Shown: positions 8,343-15,963 of the stretch, piece by piece | Numbering within the stretch: the first letter of the stretch is position 1 | How the letters are laid out: every line of letters starts with the position of its first letter | DNA from: Sphingomonas faeni | GTDB lineage: Bacteria; Pseudomonadota; Alphaproteobacteria; Sphingomonadales; Sphingomonadaceae | DNA length: 64,000 nt | Reading direction: 5' to 3' | Assembly (NCBI RefSeq): GCF_023195535.1 | Contig: NZ_JALPNF010000001.1 | Location: 868,001 to 932,000 of the forward strand | Translations under genes and position numbers: made by a program | Notes under the pieces: generated by a model | The model's input: only the letters and a program-made list of their open reading frames with translations | Databases searched by the model: none | What the model was told of the DNA's origin: nothing

Positions 8343-8815
8343 GCCGCACGCGCCTTCAACGTGAGTGCGACACCGACAGTCTTGTCGCCCTTGTCGGTCA
8401 TGGTCACCGCATCGACGAGGATGCCAAGCCGTTCGAGCCGCGCGAGCCATGCGGTAAGCGTAGCGGGCCGCGCCGACGGGATACCGACACGGACGCGCTC
8501 CGCACCGTCCTGATCGAGCGACGCGAGCGCGAAACCGGCCTGATCGGCCTCGGCACGCACCACGTCGGCAAGTGCCCCGGTCAGCGGCGTCGCGCGCGTC
8601 CGCTGGATATCGCGCAACGTGGCGACCTGCGCGCGGGTCTCGCCCAGTCGCGTGACGGCATCGGCGTGGCGTTCGCGGGCGCTCGATAGACCATCGCCGA
8701 CCGGACGGATGATCACCGCCCACAGCACCGTCAGCACCGCGAGCGCGGCCATCACGAGGAGCAGGCGCCGCTCCCTGAGCGACCGTCCCTCGAACCATGT
8801 CTTCAGGCCGGTCAT
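8339..8815 (-). CDS. gspM: Type II secretion system protein M
   Basis: A 158-residue bitopic inner-membrane protein: short basic cytoplasmic N-terminus (MTGLKTWFEGRSLRERR), one helix (~18-38), a coiled-coil-like segment (SSARERHADAVTRLGETRAQ), then a ferredoxin-like periplasmic domain. GspM binds GspL in the assembly platform. It overlaps gspL by four bases upstream and gspN downstream. Confidence 0.92.
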   Translation of the reverse strand: MTGLKTWFEGRSLRERRLLLVMAALAVLTVLWAVIIRPVGDGLSSARERHADAVTRLGETRAQVATLRDIQRTRATPLTGALADVVRAEADQAGFALASLDQDGAERVRVGIPSARPATLTAWLARLERLGILVDAVTMTDKGDKTVGVALTLKARAA

Positions 8816-9912
8816 TGTCCGCTCCCCGGGCTGCCTGAACTTGGACTGATCGTGAATTCGCCCGTCACGCGACCCGCGGCGGCCTGGAACACGCCGGCGC
8901 GGACGGCGAAGCCTGCCGCCTCCAGCGCGCGCTTGAGATCAGTGGCCAACGCCTCGCGCTCGACCGCTACCGACAGTCGCAGATCGCCGTTCGCCTGGAA
9001 ATCGAGCCCGGTAACTTCGGTGCCGGGCGTGGCGCGTACCGCCGCGAACGCCGCCGCGGTCGTATTGGTGAATCCGAGCCCCGGCCCGCGCACGCGCGAC
9101 AGCCGCTCGTCAAGCTGCCGGGCGGCGTCGACCACCGTCTCGCCGCGCGGCAATCCGGCGACCGCCGCCGTGTTCGCCTCCGCCTCCAGCGCATCCGCGC
9201 CAAAACTGTATTTGGCGATGCGGACGAGCGAGATGGCGAGCGTCACCGCGAGGATCGTCAGCGACAACAATGCTAGCCGGCGGATCAGCCGCCAGTCGAT
9301 CGCGAACCGGCGGCGCCGCGCGAACGGGCCCTGGCGGAGGTCGAGCGTGGGCGATGCGGCGGCGGCAACGATCGCCGCCTCCAACGTGTCGCGGTCGATC
9401 GTCGCCGGCGCGCTGCCGCCGGTCACGAGCTCGGTCAGCCGCGCCTCGTCCGCAAACCCGCTGGACGTACCGCGCACCACGCCGCTGCCGGCAAGCTCAG
9501 CGCGCGCATACCCCTCTTCGGGTCGCGGCAGGAGCATCGGCGCGGGGATGACGGCGACCGGGTCGACGCCTGCCTCGGCGAGCATCCGCAACCAGTCGCG
9601 CATAGTCGCGGCCCCGACGACGCCGATCGGACGGTCGCTTGCGCCCTCGTCCCCGACCGCGACATGAAGTTCCACGAGCGGCGATGCGCTCGCCTCGGCC
9701 GCCAGTATCCGCGCGGCGGCGGTCGCCTGGGCCGGCGAGCGCGAGGGCAATTCCGCCCAATGCAGCGTCACCGCATCGGCCGGCGCCACCGCGATCGTCT
9801 CGTCGTCGATCGCTTCGGGAATGCCTTCCCCCTCCCCGACCACCCGCGCGTCCACGACGCGCATCCAGCGATATCCGGTCTCGCCGGCGGGAAGGAACAA
9901 TAGCGTCGTCAT
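8812..9912 (-). CDS. gspL: Type II secretion system protein L
   Basis: A 366-residue platform protein. The N-terminal ~230 residues form the actin-like cytoplasmic domain that recruits the ATPase GspE (MTTLLFLPAGETGYRWMRV at the start). A membrane helix follows near residues 232-254 (LALLSLTILAVTLAIS), and then a periplasmic ferredoxin-like domain that ends in a glycine/serine tail. ATG at 9912 overlaps the gspK stop (ATGA). Confidence 0.93.
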   Translation of the reverse strand: MTTLLFLPAGETGYRWMRVVDARVVGEGEGIPEAIDDETIAVAPADAVTLHWAELPSRSPAQATAAARILAAEASASPLVELHVAVGDEGASDRPIGVVGAATMRDWLRMLAEAGVDPVAVIPAPMLLPRPEEGYARAELAGSGVVRGTSSGFADEARLTELVTGGSAPATIDRDTLEAAIVAAAASPTLDLRQGPFARRRRFAIDWRLIRRLALLSLTILAVTLAISLVRIAKYSFGADALEAEANTAAVAGLPRGETVVDAARQLDERLSRVRGPGLGFTNTTAAAFAAVRATPGTEVTGLDFQANGDLRLSVAVEREALATDLKRALEAAGFAVRAGVFQAAAGRVTGEFTISPSSGSPGSGQ

Positions 9913-10919
9913 GATGGCTCGCCCCATTGCCGCGATACGAGCTGCGCGGGAACCCTGTTCGCATCGATCAGCGCACGTTCCTGCATTTGCGTTGTCCCGA
10001 GCGTCACGTCGATATCGAGCGTGAACCATTTCGAGACGACCGTGGCTTCCGCGCCCGGCGCGATCGTCGACGCCCCGAGCAGCGACAGGCTCGTCTGCAT
10101 CTGACCGATCTCGGCATAGCCCTGCACAGGCCGCCGCAGCAGCGCCTGCTGCGCGTTGCCTATCGACAGCGTATCGGGATACATCATCGCCAGCAGCACC
10201 GCCTGTTCGGGCAACAGCGTATTGACGTTGATCGGCGATGGTTTCGCGATCGGCAGCGTGCAGATCCAGGGCCGCAGCCTGGCGTAGATGTCCGGCGTCA
10301 TGCCGAGCACCGCCCTGAGTTCGCTCGGGTCGGTCATCAGCGTACCGGCCGTACGATACGGCGTCTCGCGGCCGAGATAGGCGCCGTCCTCCGCCCCCAT
10401 CTGCTGCTGATCCTGATCGGTGTCGATCCAGTCCGCCGTACCCGCGGCGACCTGTTCGGCGACCTGTACCGGCACGTCGAGGAGCCGCATCAGGCGGACG
10501 AACTGCGGGCGAACCTCGCGTTGCGTCATATAGACGCCCGGTTCGGTCATCCGAACCAGGCTGTTGAGGTTGAAGCAGTTCGCACCGTCCCGCACGCGCG
10601 CGGTCGCGAAGCCGCCGGGTACCGGCAGACCGAACGGCGTGTTGCTCCATCCGCCGGCCAACGTCACGCGCGTCGGGCTCTGTCCAAGCAGGTTGGAGAT
10701 GCGGGTGAGCGCCATCGTCTCGGCGGCCAGCGCATAGGCGCGCGCCTGCTCGCCGGTCGCGGCATTCCCCGCCAACCGGGTCGACAGCCGCAGCTTTTCG
10801 AGCGCGGCGCCCGCCATCACGGCGATGATCGCGACCAGCATCAGCACGGTCAGCAACGCCGCCCCCCGCTCCGGCCCCCGCTTTGCGCCATGCGATTGCA
10901 CCGGATCAGTTTCGCGCAC
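9909..10919 (-). CDS. gspK: Type II secretion minor pseudopilin K
   Basis: A 336-residue minor pseudopilin thought to cap the pseudopilus tip. The prepilin leader ends KRGPERG with cleavage before AALLTVLMLVAII (G19/A20), lacking Glu at +5 as usual in GspK. A large globular domain follows (DGANCFNLNSLVRM, then AAGTADWIDTDQDQQ, which is the usual calcium/helical insert region). GTG at 10919 is chosen for an AGGGGGCG ribosome site; a GTG at 10901 is possible. It overlaps the gspJ end. Confidence 0.92.
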   Translation of the reverse strand: MRETDPVQSHGAKRGPERGAALLTVLMLVAIIAVMAGAALEKLRLSTRLAGNAATGEQARAYALAAETMALTRISNLLGQSPTRVTLAGGWSNTPFGLPVPGGFATARVRDGANCFNLNSLVRMTEPGVYMTQREVRPQFVRLMRLLDVPVQVAEQVAAGTADWIDTDQDQQQMGAEDGAYLGRETPYRTAGTLMTDPSELRAVLGMTPDIYARLRPWICTLPIAKPSPINVNTLLPEQAVLLAMMYPDTLSIGNAQQALLRRPVQGYAEIGQMQTSLSLLGASTIAPGAEATVVSKWFTLDIDVTLGTTQMQERALIDANRVPAQLVSRQWGEPS

Positions 10920-11592
10920 CGGACGCCCCCTGTTCCGAGGCGGGCGTTGCCGGAGAACTAGCCTCGCCGGCGTCGGCTGGCATAGGCGTGTAGCCGGTGC
11001 CGACCAGGAACATCTGGCGAAACTGCGTCCCGTCGTCGCGTTGGACACGCAATTCCATCGCATCGGGCAAGGGCACACCGCCTACCCCGTCCCAGCGATC
11101 GCTCCAGGCGCCGGCGATCCGGTAGCGAAGCCCGACCTGGCGAACGCGTGTCAGCAGCGCGGCCGGAGGCAGAGGCTGGGCGCCATCGATCATCGGATAG
11201 GCGATCCGCTGCAAAACGCCGGCATCGACGCGGTAGGCGACCTTCTGCAGGTTGGACCGGGCGGTACCGTCGATATTGCTCCAGCCGGCGCGCACGAGGC
11301 GGAGGATCGGCGTTACCCCCGATCCGCTTTCGCCGACGAACGCCGGTATGCGCGTTCCTGCTTCGTCGCGCGTTACGCGATTCGAGGCCTGGGCGAGATC
11401 CGCGGACAGGATCGACATCGTCCGGGTCAGCGCGCTGATGTCGTCGAGCTTGGCGCCGGTCGAGCTCTGCGCCCTCACGCTGAACGACAGGATGGCGACA
11501 CCGGCTGCGGCGATCATCCCGAAGATCATCAGCGAGACCATGACTTCGATCAGCGTAAAGCCCGCCTCGCCTGGCCTCCGATAGACGGTCAT
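10906..11592 (-). CDS. gspJ: Type II secretion minor pseudopilin J
   Basis: A 228-residue minor pseudopilin. The leader MTVYRRPGEAG is followed by FTLIEVMVSLMIFGMIAAAG, with Gly(-1) and Glu(+5) present. The globular domain shows the GspJ pattern (LSADLAQASNRVTRDEAG, LRLVRAGWSNIDG, LRYRIAGAWSDRW). ATG at 11592 overlaps the gspI stop. It forms the pseudopilus tip with I and K. Confidence 0.94.
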   Translation of the reverse strand: MTVYRRPGEAGFTLIEVMVSLMIFGMIAAAGVAILSFSVRAQSSTGAKLDDISALTRTMSILSADLAQASNRVTRDEAGTRIPAFVGESGSGVTPILRLVRAGWSNIDGTARSNLQKVAYRVDAGVLQRIAYPMIDGAQPLPPAALLTRVRQVGLRYRIAGAWSDRWDGVGGVPLPDAMELRVQRDDGTQFRQMFLVGTGYTPMPADAGEASSPATPASEQGASGARN

Positions 11593-11960
11593 GTCGCCGA
11601 CCGCGGCGCAGGGCGGACCATCGTCAGGCGGCCCAGTTGGGTGCCGGTACGGTCGGCGACCACCACGTCGATCCGCAGCACGCGCGAGCCGCCGAGCGCA
11701 CTGACCTGCCGGGTCCAGGTCCAGGCTTGGCCGCCGTTCGTCTCGACACCCGTGACGCGGCCCGCGGTCGGCGGTTGCGCGTCGGTTACCGCCTCGATCG
11801 CGACGTTGCGGGCGACCATCTGCGCAACGAGGGTTTCGTCGAGGATCGAGGCACCCCGGATCGTCGCGCTTTCCAGACGCACGAGCGCCATCGCCGCGAG
11901 GCTGAAGACGGCCAGCGCGACCATGATTTCGATAAGCGTGAAGCCGCGCTCAGCCCGCAT
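11589..11960 (-). CDS. gspI: Type II secretion minor pseudopilin I
   Basis: A 123-residue minor pseudopilin. The very short leader MRAERG precedes FTLIEIMVALAVFSLAAMAL, with the conserved Glu(+5). The small domain contains the GspI hallmark MVARNVAIEAV. ATG at 11960 is favoured over a farther upstream Met, giving an 11-bp overlap with gspH and a normal prepilin leader. Confidence 0.93.
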   Translation of the reverse strand: MRAERGFTLIEIMVALAVFSLAAMALVRLESATIRGASILDETLVAQMVARNVAIEAVTDAQPPTAGRVTGVETNGGQAWTWTRQVSALGGSRVLRIDVVVADRTGTQLGRLTMVRPAPRSAT

Positions 11961-12405
11961 CGGCGCGCACGCTGCCGTCGGCGTCGATGTGGACGGTGGC
12001 CGCAACCCCGCCGCGATCGAGCCGGATTTCCGCCGGGCGATCGACCAGTCCGGTCGGGTCGAAGGTTACGCGCATACGACCGCTGGCGTCGCCGATGCTG
12101 GCCCTGGTGCCGTCGTTCCAGCGTTCGACGCGCATCGGTTTCTCGGCGATTGGGGTCCAGCCCCCCGCCAGCCGCTGATCGAAGCCATAACCGCCACCGG
12201 TGATCCAGACGCTGACCGGACGCGCGTCGACGATCGCCGAATCATGCGCGGCGCGGGTGCGCAGGGCGAAGCGCGTCGCCTCATCGAGCACGCGGCCGCG
12301 CGGGTCCGGCATGACGAGCACGGCCACGGCCGATGCGAGGCCGATGATCGTGACGACGACCATCAGCTCGACCAATGTGAAGCCGAGTTCGGCGGAACGC
12401 CTCAC
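11950..12405 (-). CDS. gspH: Type II secretion minor pseudopilin H
   Basis: A 151-residue pseudopilin with leader ending AELG before FTLVELMVVVTIIGLASAVA. The domain has the GspH features ATRFALRTRAAHDSA, SVWITGGGYGFDQR and RMRVTFDPTGLVDR. Start choice: GTG at 12405 gives an 8-residue leader and lies 22 bp after the gspG stop. An ATG at 12453 would overlap gspG and give a 24-residue leader. The Shine-Dalgarno is weak for both. Confidence 0.88.
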   Translation of the reverse strand: MRRSAELGFTLVELMVVVTIIGLASAVAVLVMPDPRGRVLDEATRFALRTRAAHDSAIVDARPVSVWITGGGYGFDQRLAGGWTPIAEKPMRVERWNDGTRASIGDASGRMRVTFDPTGLVDRPAEIRLDRGGVAATVHIDADGSVRADAG

Positions 12406-12427
12406 AGGCGTAAAACCGGCTTCGCGC

Positions 12428-12880
12428 TTACTGCCAGCTGCCGATATCGGCATCGATCCCCTCGCCGCCTTCCTTGCCGTCGGCCCCGAAGGTCCAGACG
12501 TCGGCCTCGCCGTGCGTGCCGGGTGACGCGTAGAGATACGGGCGACCCCATGGATCGTTGGGCAGCTTCTTGAGATACCCGCCACGCTGATAGCGCGAGG
12601 GATCTGTCAGGCCGGCAGGTGCGGTGACGAGCGCGTTCAGACCTTGCGAGGTGTTGGGGAAGGTCATGTTCTGGAGCTTGTAGAGTTCAAGGCCGCCCTC
12701 GATCTGGGCGATGTCGGCCTTGGCCTTCTGGATCCGCGCGGTGTCACCCGACGGCAGCACGTTGAGCGCGACGATCGTCGCGAGCAGGCCGATGATGACG
12801 ATCACCACCATGAGCTCGACGAGAGTAAAGCCTGCCTCGCGGCGCTTCTTTTTGTCTTCTGGACGCATGTACGACCTCAT
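12428..12880 (-). CDS. gspG: Type II secretion major pseudopilin G
   Basis: A 150-residue major pseudopilin, the main subunit of the periplasmic piston. The leader MRSYMRPEDKKKRREAG is cleaved before FTLVELMVVIVIIGLLAT (G17/F18, Glu22 = +5). The calcium-loop region and C-terminus are standard (YLKKLPNDPWGRPYLY, then DVWTFGADGKEGGEGIDADI). ATG at 12880 overlaps the gspF stop as ATGA. Confidence 0.97.
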   Translation of the reverse strand: MRSYMRPEDKKKRREAGFTLVELMVVIVIIGLLATIVALNVLPSGDTARIQKAKADIAQIEGGLELYKLQNMTFPNTSQGLNALVTAPAGLTDPSRYQRGGYLKKLPNDPWGRPYLYASPGTHGEADVWTFGADGKEGGEGIDADIGSWQ

Positions 12881-14103
12881 TGTCCGGCCAGCGTGTTGAG
12901 CTGGAGGATCGGGAGCAGGATGGATAGCACGATCGTCGCGACGATGCCGCCCATCACGACGATGATCAGCGGTTCGAGCAGCGACAATGCGGTGGCGGTG
13001 AAGCGGTCGAACTCGCGTTCGAGATAGTCGGCGGCGCGCTCCAGCATCTCGTCGAGACGACCGGCGGCTTCGCCAGATGCTGCGAGATAGGTCAGCAGCG
13101 GGGGGAACACCCCTGCGCGGCGCATCGCGGCGGACAAGCTGCCTCCGCCGCGGATCGCCTCGACGATCTGATCGGAGGCGAGGCGCAGGCGGCGATTGTG
13201 GATCGTGCTGGCGGTGAGGTTGAGGCCGTCGAGCAGCGGCAGGCGGCTCGCGACCATCGTCCCTAGCGTACGCGCCATCCGCGCGGCGTGGAGGTCGCGG
13301 AGCAGCCTGCCGAGCAGCGGAATGCGCAGCAGCCAGCCATCGAAGGCAAGGCGGATCGACGGATCCTTGAGCGCCCGCCACCCGATCAGGCCGCCGCCGA
13401 CGACGATCAGCAGCATCACCCACCAATAGCCGACGAGGAACGCCGAGAACGCCATCACCATCCGCGTCAGCAACGGCAATTGCTGGCCGACCGTATCGAA
13501 CTGCTCGACCACCTGGGGGACCACGAACATCATCAGCGCGGTGACGACACCGAAGGCGACGAGCGCCAGAATCGCGGGATACGCTAGCGCGGTGATGAGT
13601 TTGCCGCGGATTTCCGCCTGGCGTTCGAGAAGGGCAGCGAGGCGGTCGAGGATCGTCGGCAGCGAACCCGAGCTTTCGCCCGCCGACACCATCGCGCGGT
13701 AAAGCGGCGGGAAGCTCTTCGGCTCGCGCGCCATCGCGTCGGCGAGCCTACGGCCTTCGACGACACCCGCGTGGACATGCTGGACGATCGCGCGGACGCT
13801 GTCCTGCTCGGTCTGGCGGGTGATCGTGCGGAGCGATTCCTCCAGCGGTGAGACCCGGTTCAGTGTGGCGAGCTGGCGCGTGAAGAGAGTCAGGTTCTTA
13901 CCCGACATCTTCGGCGTGCCGAACTGCAGCCCGAAGAGCGGGCGGCCCTTGGTTGCCTGTGGCGGGGCACCGGGGACGATCTTGACGACGTAGAGCTTCC
14001 GCGCATCGAGCTTGGCGCGCGCGACGTCGATGTCCGCCGCGGCGATGTGGCCGCGCCGTTCGGCGCCCTTGGTATCGATCACTAGATAGTCGAAGTCCGC
14101 CAT
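12877..14103 (-). CDS. gspF: Type II secretion inner-membrane platform protein F
   Basis: A 408-residue polytopic platform protein with two repeated cytoplasmic GspF domains and three membrane helices (near residues 150-175, 205-225 and 375-400). Family marks are LTLFTRQLATLNRVSPLEES, FPPLYRAMVSAGESSGSL and FPPLLTYLAASGEAAGRL. ATG codons at 14106 and 14103 are adjacent. The ribosome site GGGGAGG directly before them belongs to a palindromic repeat (14107-14281) that fills the gspE-gspF spacer. Confidence 0.95.
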   Translation of the reverse strand: MADFDYLVIDTKGAERRGHIAAADIDVARAKLDARKLYVVKIVPGAPPQATKGRPLFGLQFGTPKMSGKNLTLFTRQLATLNRVSPLEESLRTITRQTEQDSVRAIVQHVHAGVVEGRRLADAMAREPKSFPPLYRAMVSAGESSGSLPTILDRLAALLERQAEIRGKLITALAYPAILALVAFGVVTALMMFVVPQVVEQFDTVGQQLPLLTRMVMAFSAFLVGYWWVMLLIVVGGGLIGWRALKDPSIRLAFDGWLLRIPLLGRLLRDLHAARMARTLGTMVASRLPLLDGLNLTASTIHNRRLRLASDQIVEAIRGGGSLSAAMRRAGVFPPLLTYLAASGEAAGRLDEMLERAADYLEREFDRFTATALSLLEPLIIVVMGGIVATIVLSILLPILQLNTLAGQ

Positions 14104-14106
14104 CAT

Positions 14107-14281
14107 CCTCCCCTGCAGAGGTAGGGGGACCGCCGCGTAGCGGTGGTGGAGGGGGCGTGCCGCGAACATTCCGGTTGTGGTGATCGAGCGTGCGGTAGCG
14201 TGGCGATGTACGGCTGGCGGTGCTGGTGCGGTGAACCCCCTCCACCAGCTGCGCTGGTCCCCCTCCCCGTTCCGGGGAGGA
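14107..14281. repeat. Long sufS/sufD-family palindromic element in the gspE-gspF spacer
   Basis: Outer arms CCTCCCCTGCAGAGGTAGGG at 14107 and TCCCCGTTCCGGGGAGGA at the right, with inner arms GGTGGTGGAGGGGG and CCCCCTCCACCAGC. It is 175 bp, longer than the 130-132-bp copies at 29729, 30949 and 48748 because its centre is longer. Its left end provides the purine-rich ribosome site of gspF. Confidence 0.85.
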
Positions 14282-14292
14282 ATTGTTGCCCC

Positions 14293-15963
14293 CTACGCAA
14301 CTGCTACGTCCTCGACGATCTCGGTCGTGTCGCGGCGGGATACTCGGACGGCTTCTTCGGCGGTGGTTTGCCCGATCAGGACCAGGTCGCGCGCCGACTG
14401 AGCCAAGTTCGGAGATTTCGCGAACGCGTGCGCGGTGATCTCCGATTCGTGGCCGTCGGTGTTGATCAGGCGGCGGATGGTGTCGTCGATACGGACCGCC
14501 TCGAACACGCCGATCCGGCCCTTGTAGCCGGTCTGGTTGCAGTCTTCGCAGCCTTGCGCGACGTAGACTAGCGCGTCCGGCGCGATCCCGAGCAACGGCG
14601 CGACGGTATCCGACGCGGGCACGGCCTTGCGGCACGTCGGGCACAGCCGTCGCACGAGCCGTTGGGCGATCACCGCGCGCAGAGTCGAGGCGAGCAGGAA
14701 GCTCTCGACCTTCATGTCGCGCATGCGGGTGATCGCGCCGATCGCGTCGTTGGTGTGGACGGTCGACAGCACGAGATGCCCGGTGAGCGACGCCTGCACC
14801 GCGATCTCGGCGGTCTCGCGGTCGCGGATTTCGCCGACCATCACGACATCGGGATCCTGGCGGAGGATCGCGCGCAGGCCCGCGGCGAAGGTAAGGCCGA
14901 CCTTCGGGTTGACCTGCGTCTGGCCGACGCCGTCGACGGCATACTCGACCGGGTCCTCGACCGTCAGGATGTTGCGGCTGCCGTCGTTAAGCAAACGGAG
15001 CGCGGCGTAGAGCGAGGTGGTCTTGCCCGAGCCGGTCGGGCCGGTGACGAGGATGATGCCGTTGGGCTCGCTAAGCGCCTCGTTCAGCAGCGCGAACAAT
15101 GCGGGCGGCAGTCCCAGCGCTTCCAGGTCGATGCCGGCATTCTCCTTGTCGAGAATACGCAGCACGACCCGTTCGCCGGCGCGGCTCGGCAGAGTCGAGA
15201 CGCGGACGTCGAGGAGCTTGCCGCCCAGTGTCAGCCCCATGCGGCCATCCTGCGGCACGCGGCGCTCGGCGATGTCGAGGCGGGCCATCACCTTGATGCG
15301 GCTGACGACGACCGGCGCGACGTTGGGCGGCATCCGCAGCGTCTCGCGCAGCACGCCGTCGATCCGCATGCGGACGACGAGGCCGGTCTCGTACGGTTCG
15401 ATGTGGATATCCGACACGCCGTTGCGCGCGGCGTCGGCGATGATGCCGTTGATCAGCCGGATCGCGGGCGCGTCGTCGGCGGTGTCGAGCAGATCCTCCG
15501 CGGTCGGCATGTCGCCGGCGAGCAGGTCAAGTTCGTCGCCCATGCCGACCGCGGCGAGAGCGTTGGCCTGGCCGTCCATCGCGTAGACGTTGGAGAGGAG
15601 GCGGTCGAAGGCGATCTGTTCGACGAAGGTCACGTCGAACGGGCGGGCCAGATAGCGGCGCAGTTCGAGCAGGACCTTCGGGTCGGCGCCGGCGCGCATG
15701 GCGATCGTGAGGTGCGAGTCGGTATCGGTGTGGTCGACGACGACGCCGAACTTGCGGGCGAAGGCGTAAGGGATGGTTATCTGGGGGAGGTCGGTCGATG
15801 ATAACGCTTCACTGCTCCCCTCCCGCGTGCGGGAGGGTTCGGGGGAGGGCACGGCATATCCCTCGATCGCTTCGTCCGTGAGTAAGGCAGCCCCTCCCCC
15901 GCCCCCTCCCGCAAGCGGGAGGGGAGTAGCGGCGTCGATCTCATGGCCTTCGCGGATGATCAT
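14293..15963 (-). CDS. gspE: Type II secretion ATPase E with a repeat-encoded N-terminal segment
   Basis: A 556-residue hexameric cytoplasmic ATPase that powers the pseudopilus. Walker A is GPTGSGKTT (308-316), the Asp box is ILTVEDPVEY (332-341), Walker B is VVMVGEIRDRET (373-384), the His box is GHLVLSTVHTND, and a C4 zinc site uses CPTC (441-444) and CEDC (472-475). ATG at 15963 overlaps the gspD stop. Residues ~13-50, rich in Gly/Pro/Ser, are encoded by a palindromic element (15815-15926) placed before the conserved ITIPYAFARKFGV; no ATG or TTG is seen between them. Confidence 0.95.
   Translation of the reverse strand: MIIREGHEIDAATPLPLAGGGGGGAALLTDEAIEGYAVPSPEPSRTREGSSEALSSTDLPQITIPYAFARKFGVVVDHTDTDSHLTIAMRAGADPKVLLELRRYLARPFDVTFVEQIAFDRLLSNVYAMDGQANALAAVGMGDELDLLAGDMPTAEDLLDTADDAPAIRLINGIIADAARNGVSDIHIEPYETGLVVRMRIDGVLRETLRMPPNVAPVVVSRIKVMARLDIAERRVPQDGRMGLTLGGKLLDVRVSTLPSRAGERVVLRILDKENAGIDLEALGLPPALFALLNEALSEPNGIILVTGPTGSGKTTSLYAALRLLNDGSRNILTVEDPVEYAVDGVGQTQVNPKVGLTFAAGLRAILRQDPDVVMVGEIRDRETAEIAVQASLTGHLVLSTVHTNDAIGAITRMRDMKVESFLLASTLRAVIAQRLVRRLCPTCRKAVPASDTVAPLLGIAPDALVYVAQGCEDCNQTGYKGRIGVFEAVRIDDTIRRLINTDGHESEITAHAFAKSPNLAQSARDLVLIGQTTAEEAVRVSRRDTTEIVEDVAVA
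15815..15926. repeat. CTCCCGC-GCGGGAG palindromic element inside gspE
   Basis: About 112 bp bounded by CTCCCCTCCCGCGTGCGGGA and CCCTCCCGCAAGCGGGAGGG hairpins. It lies in frame in the gspE N-terminus. Related copies are at 27957-28072 (upstream of the iscA-type gene) and 51630-51812 (between exporter genes). Confidence 0.85.
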
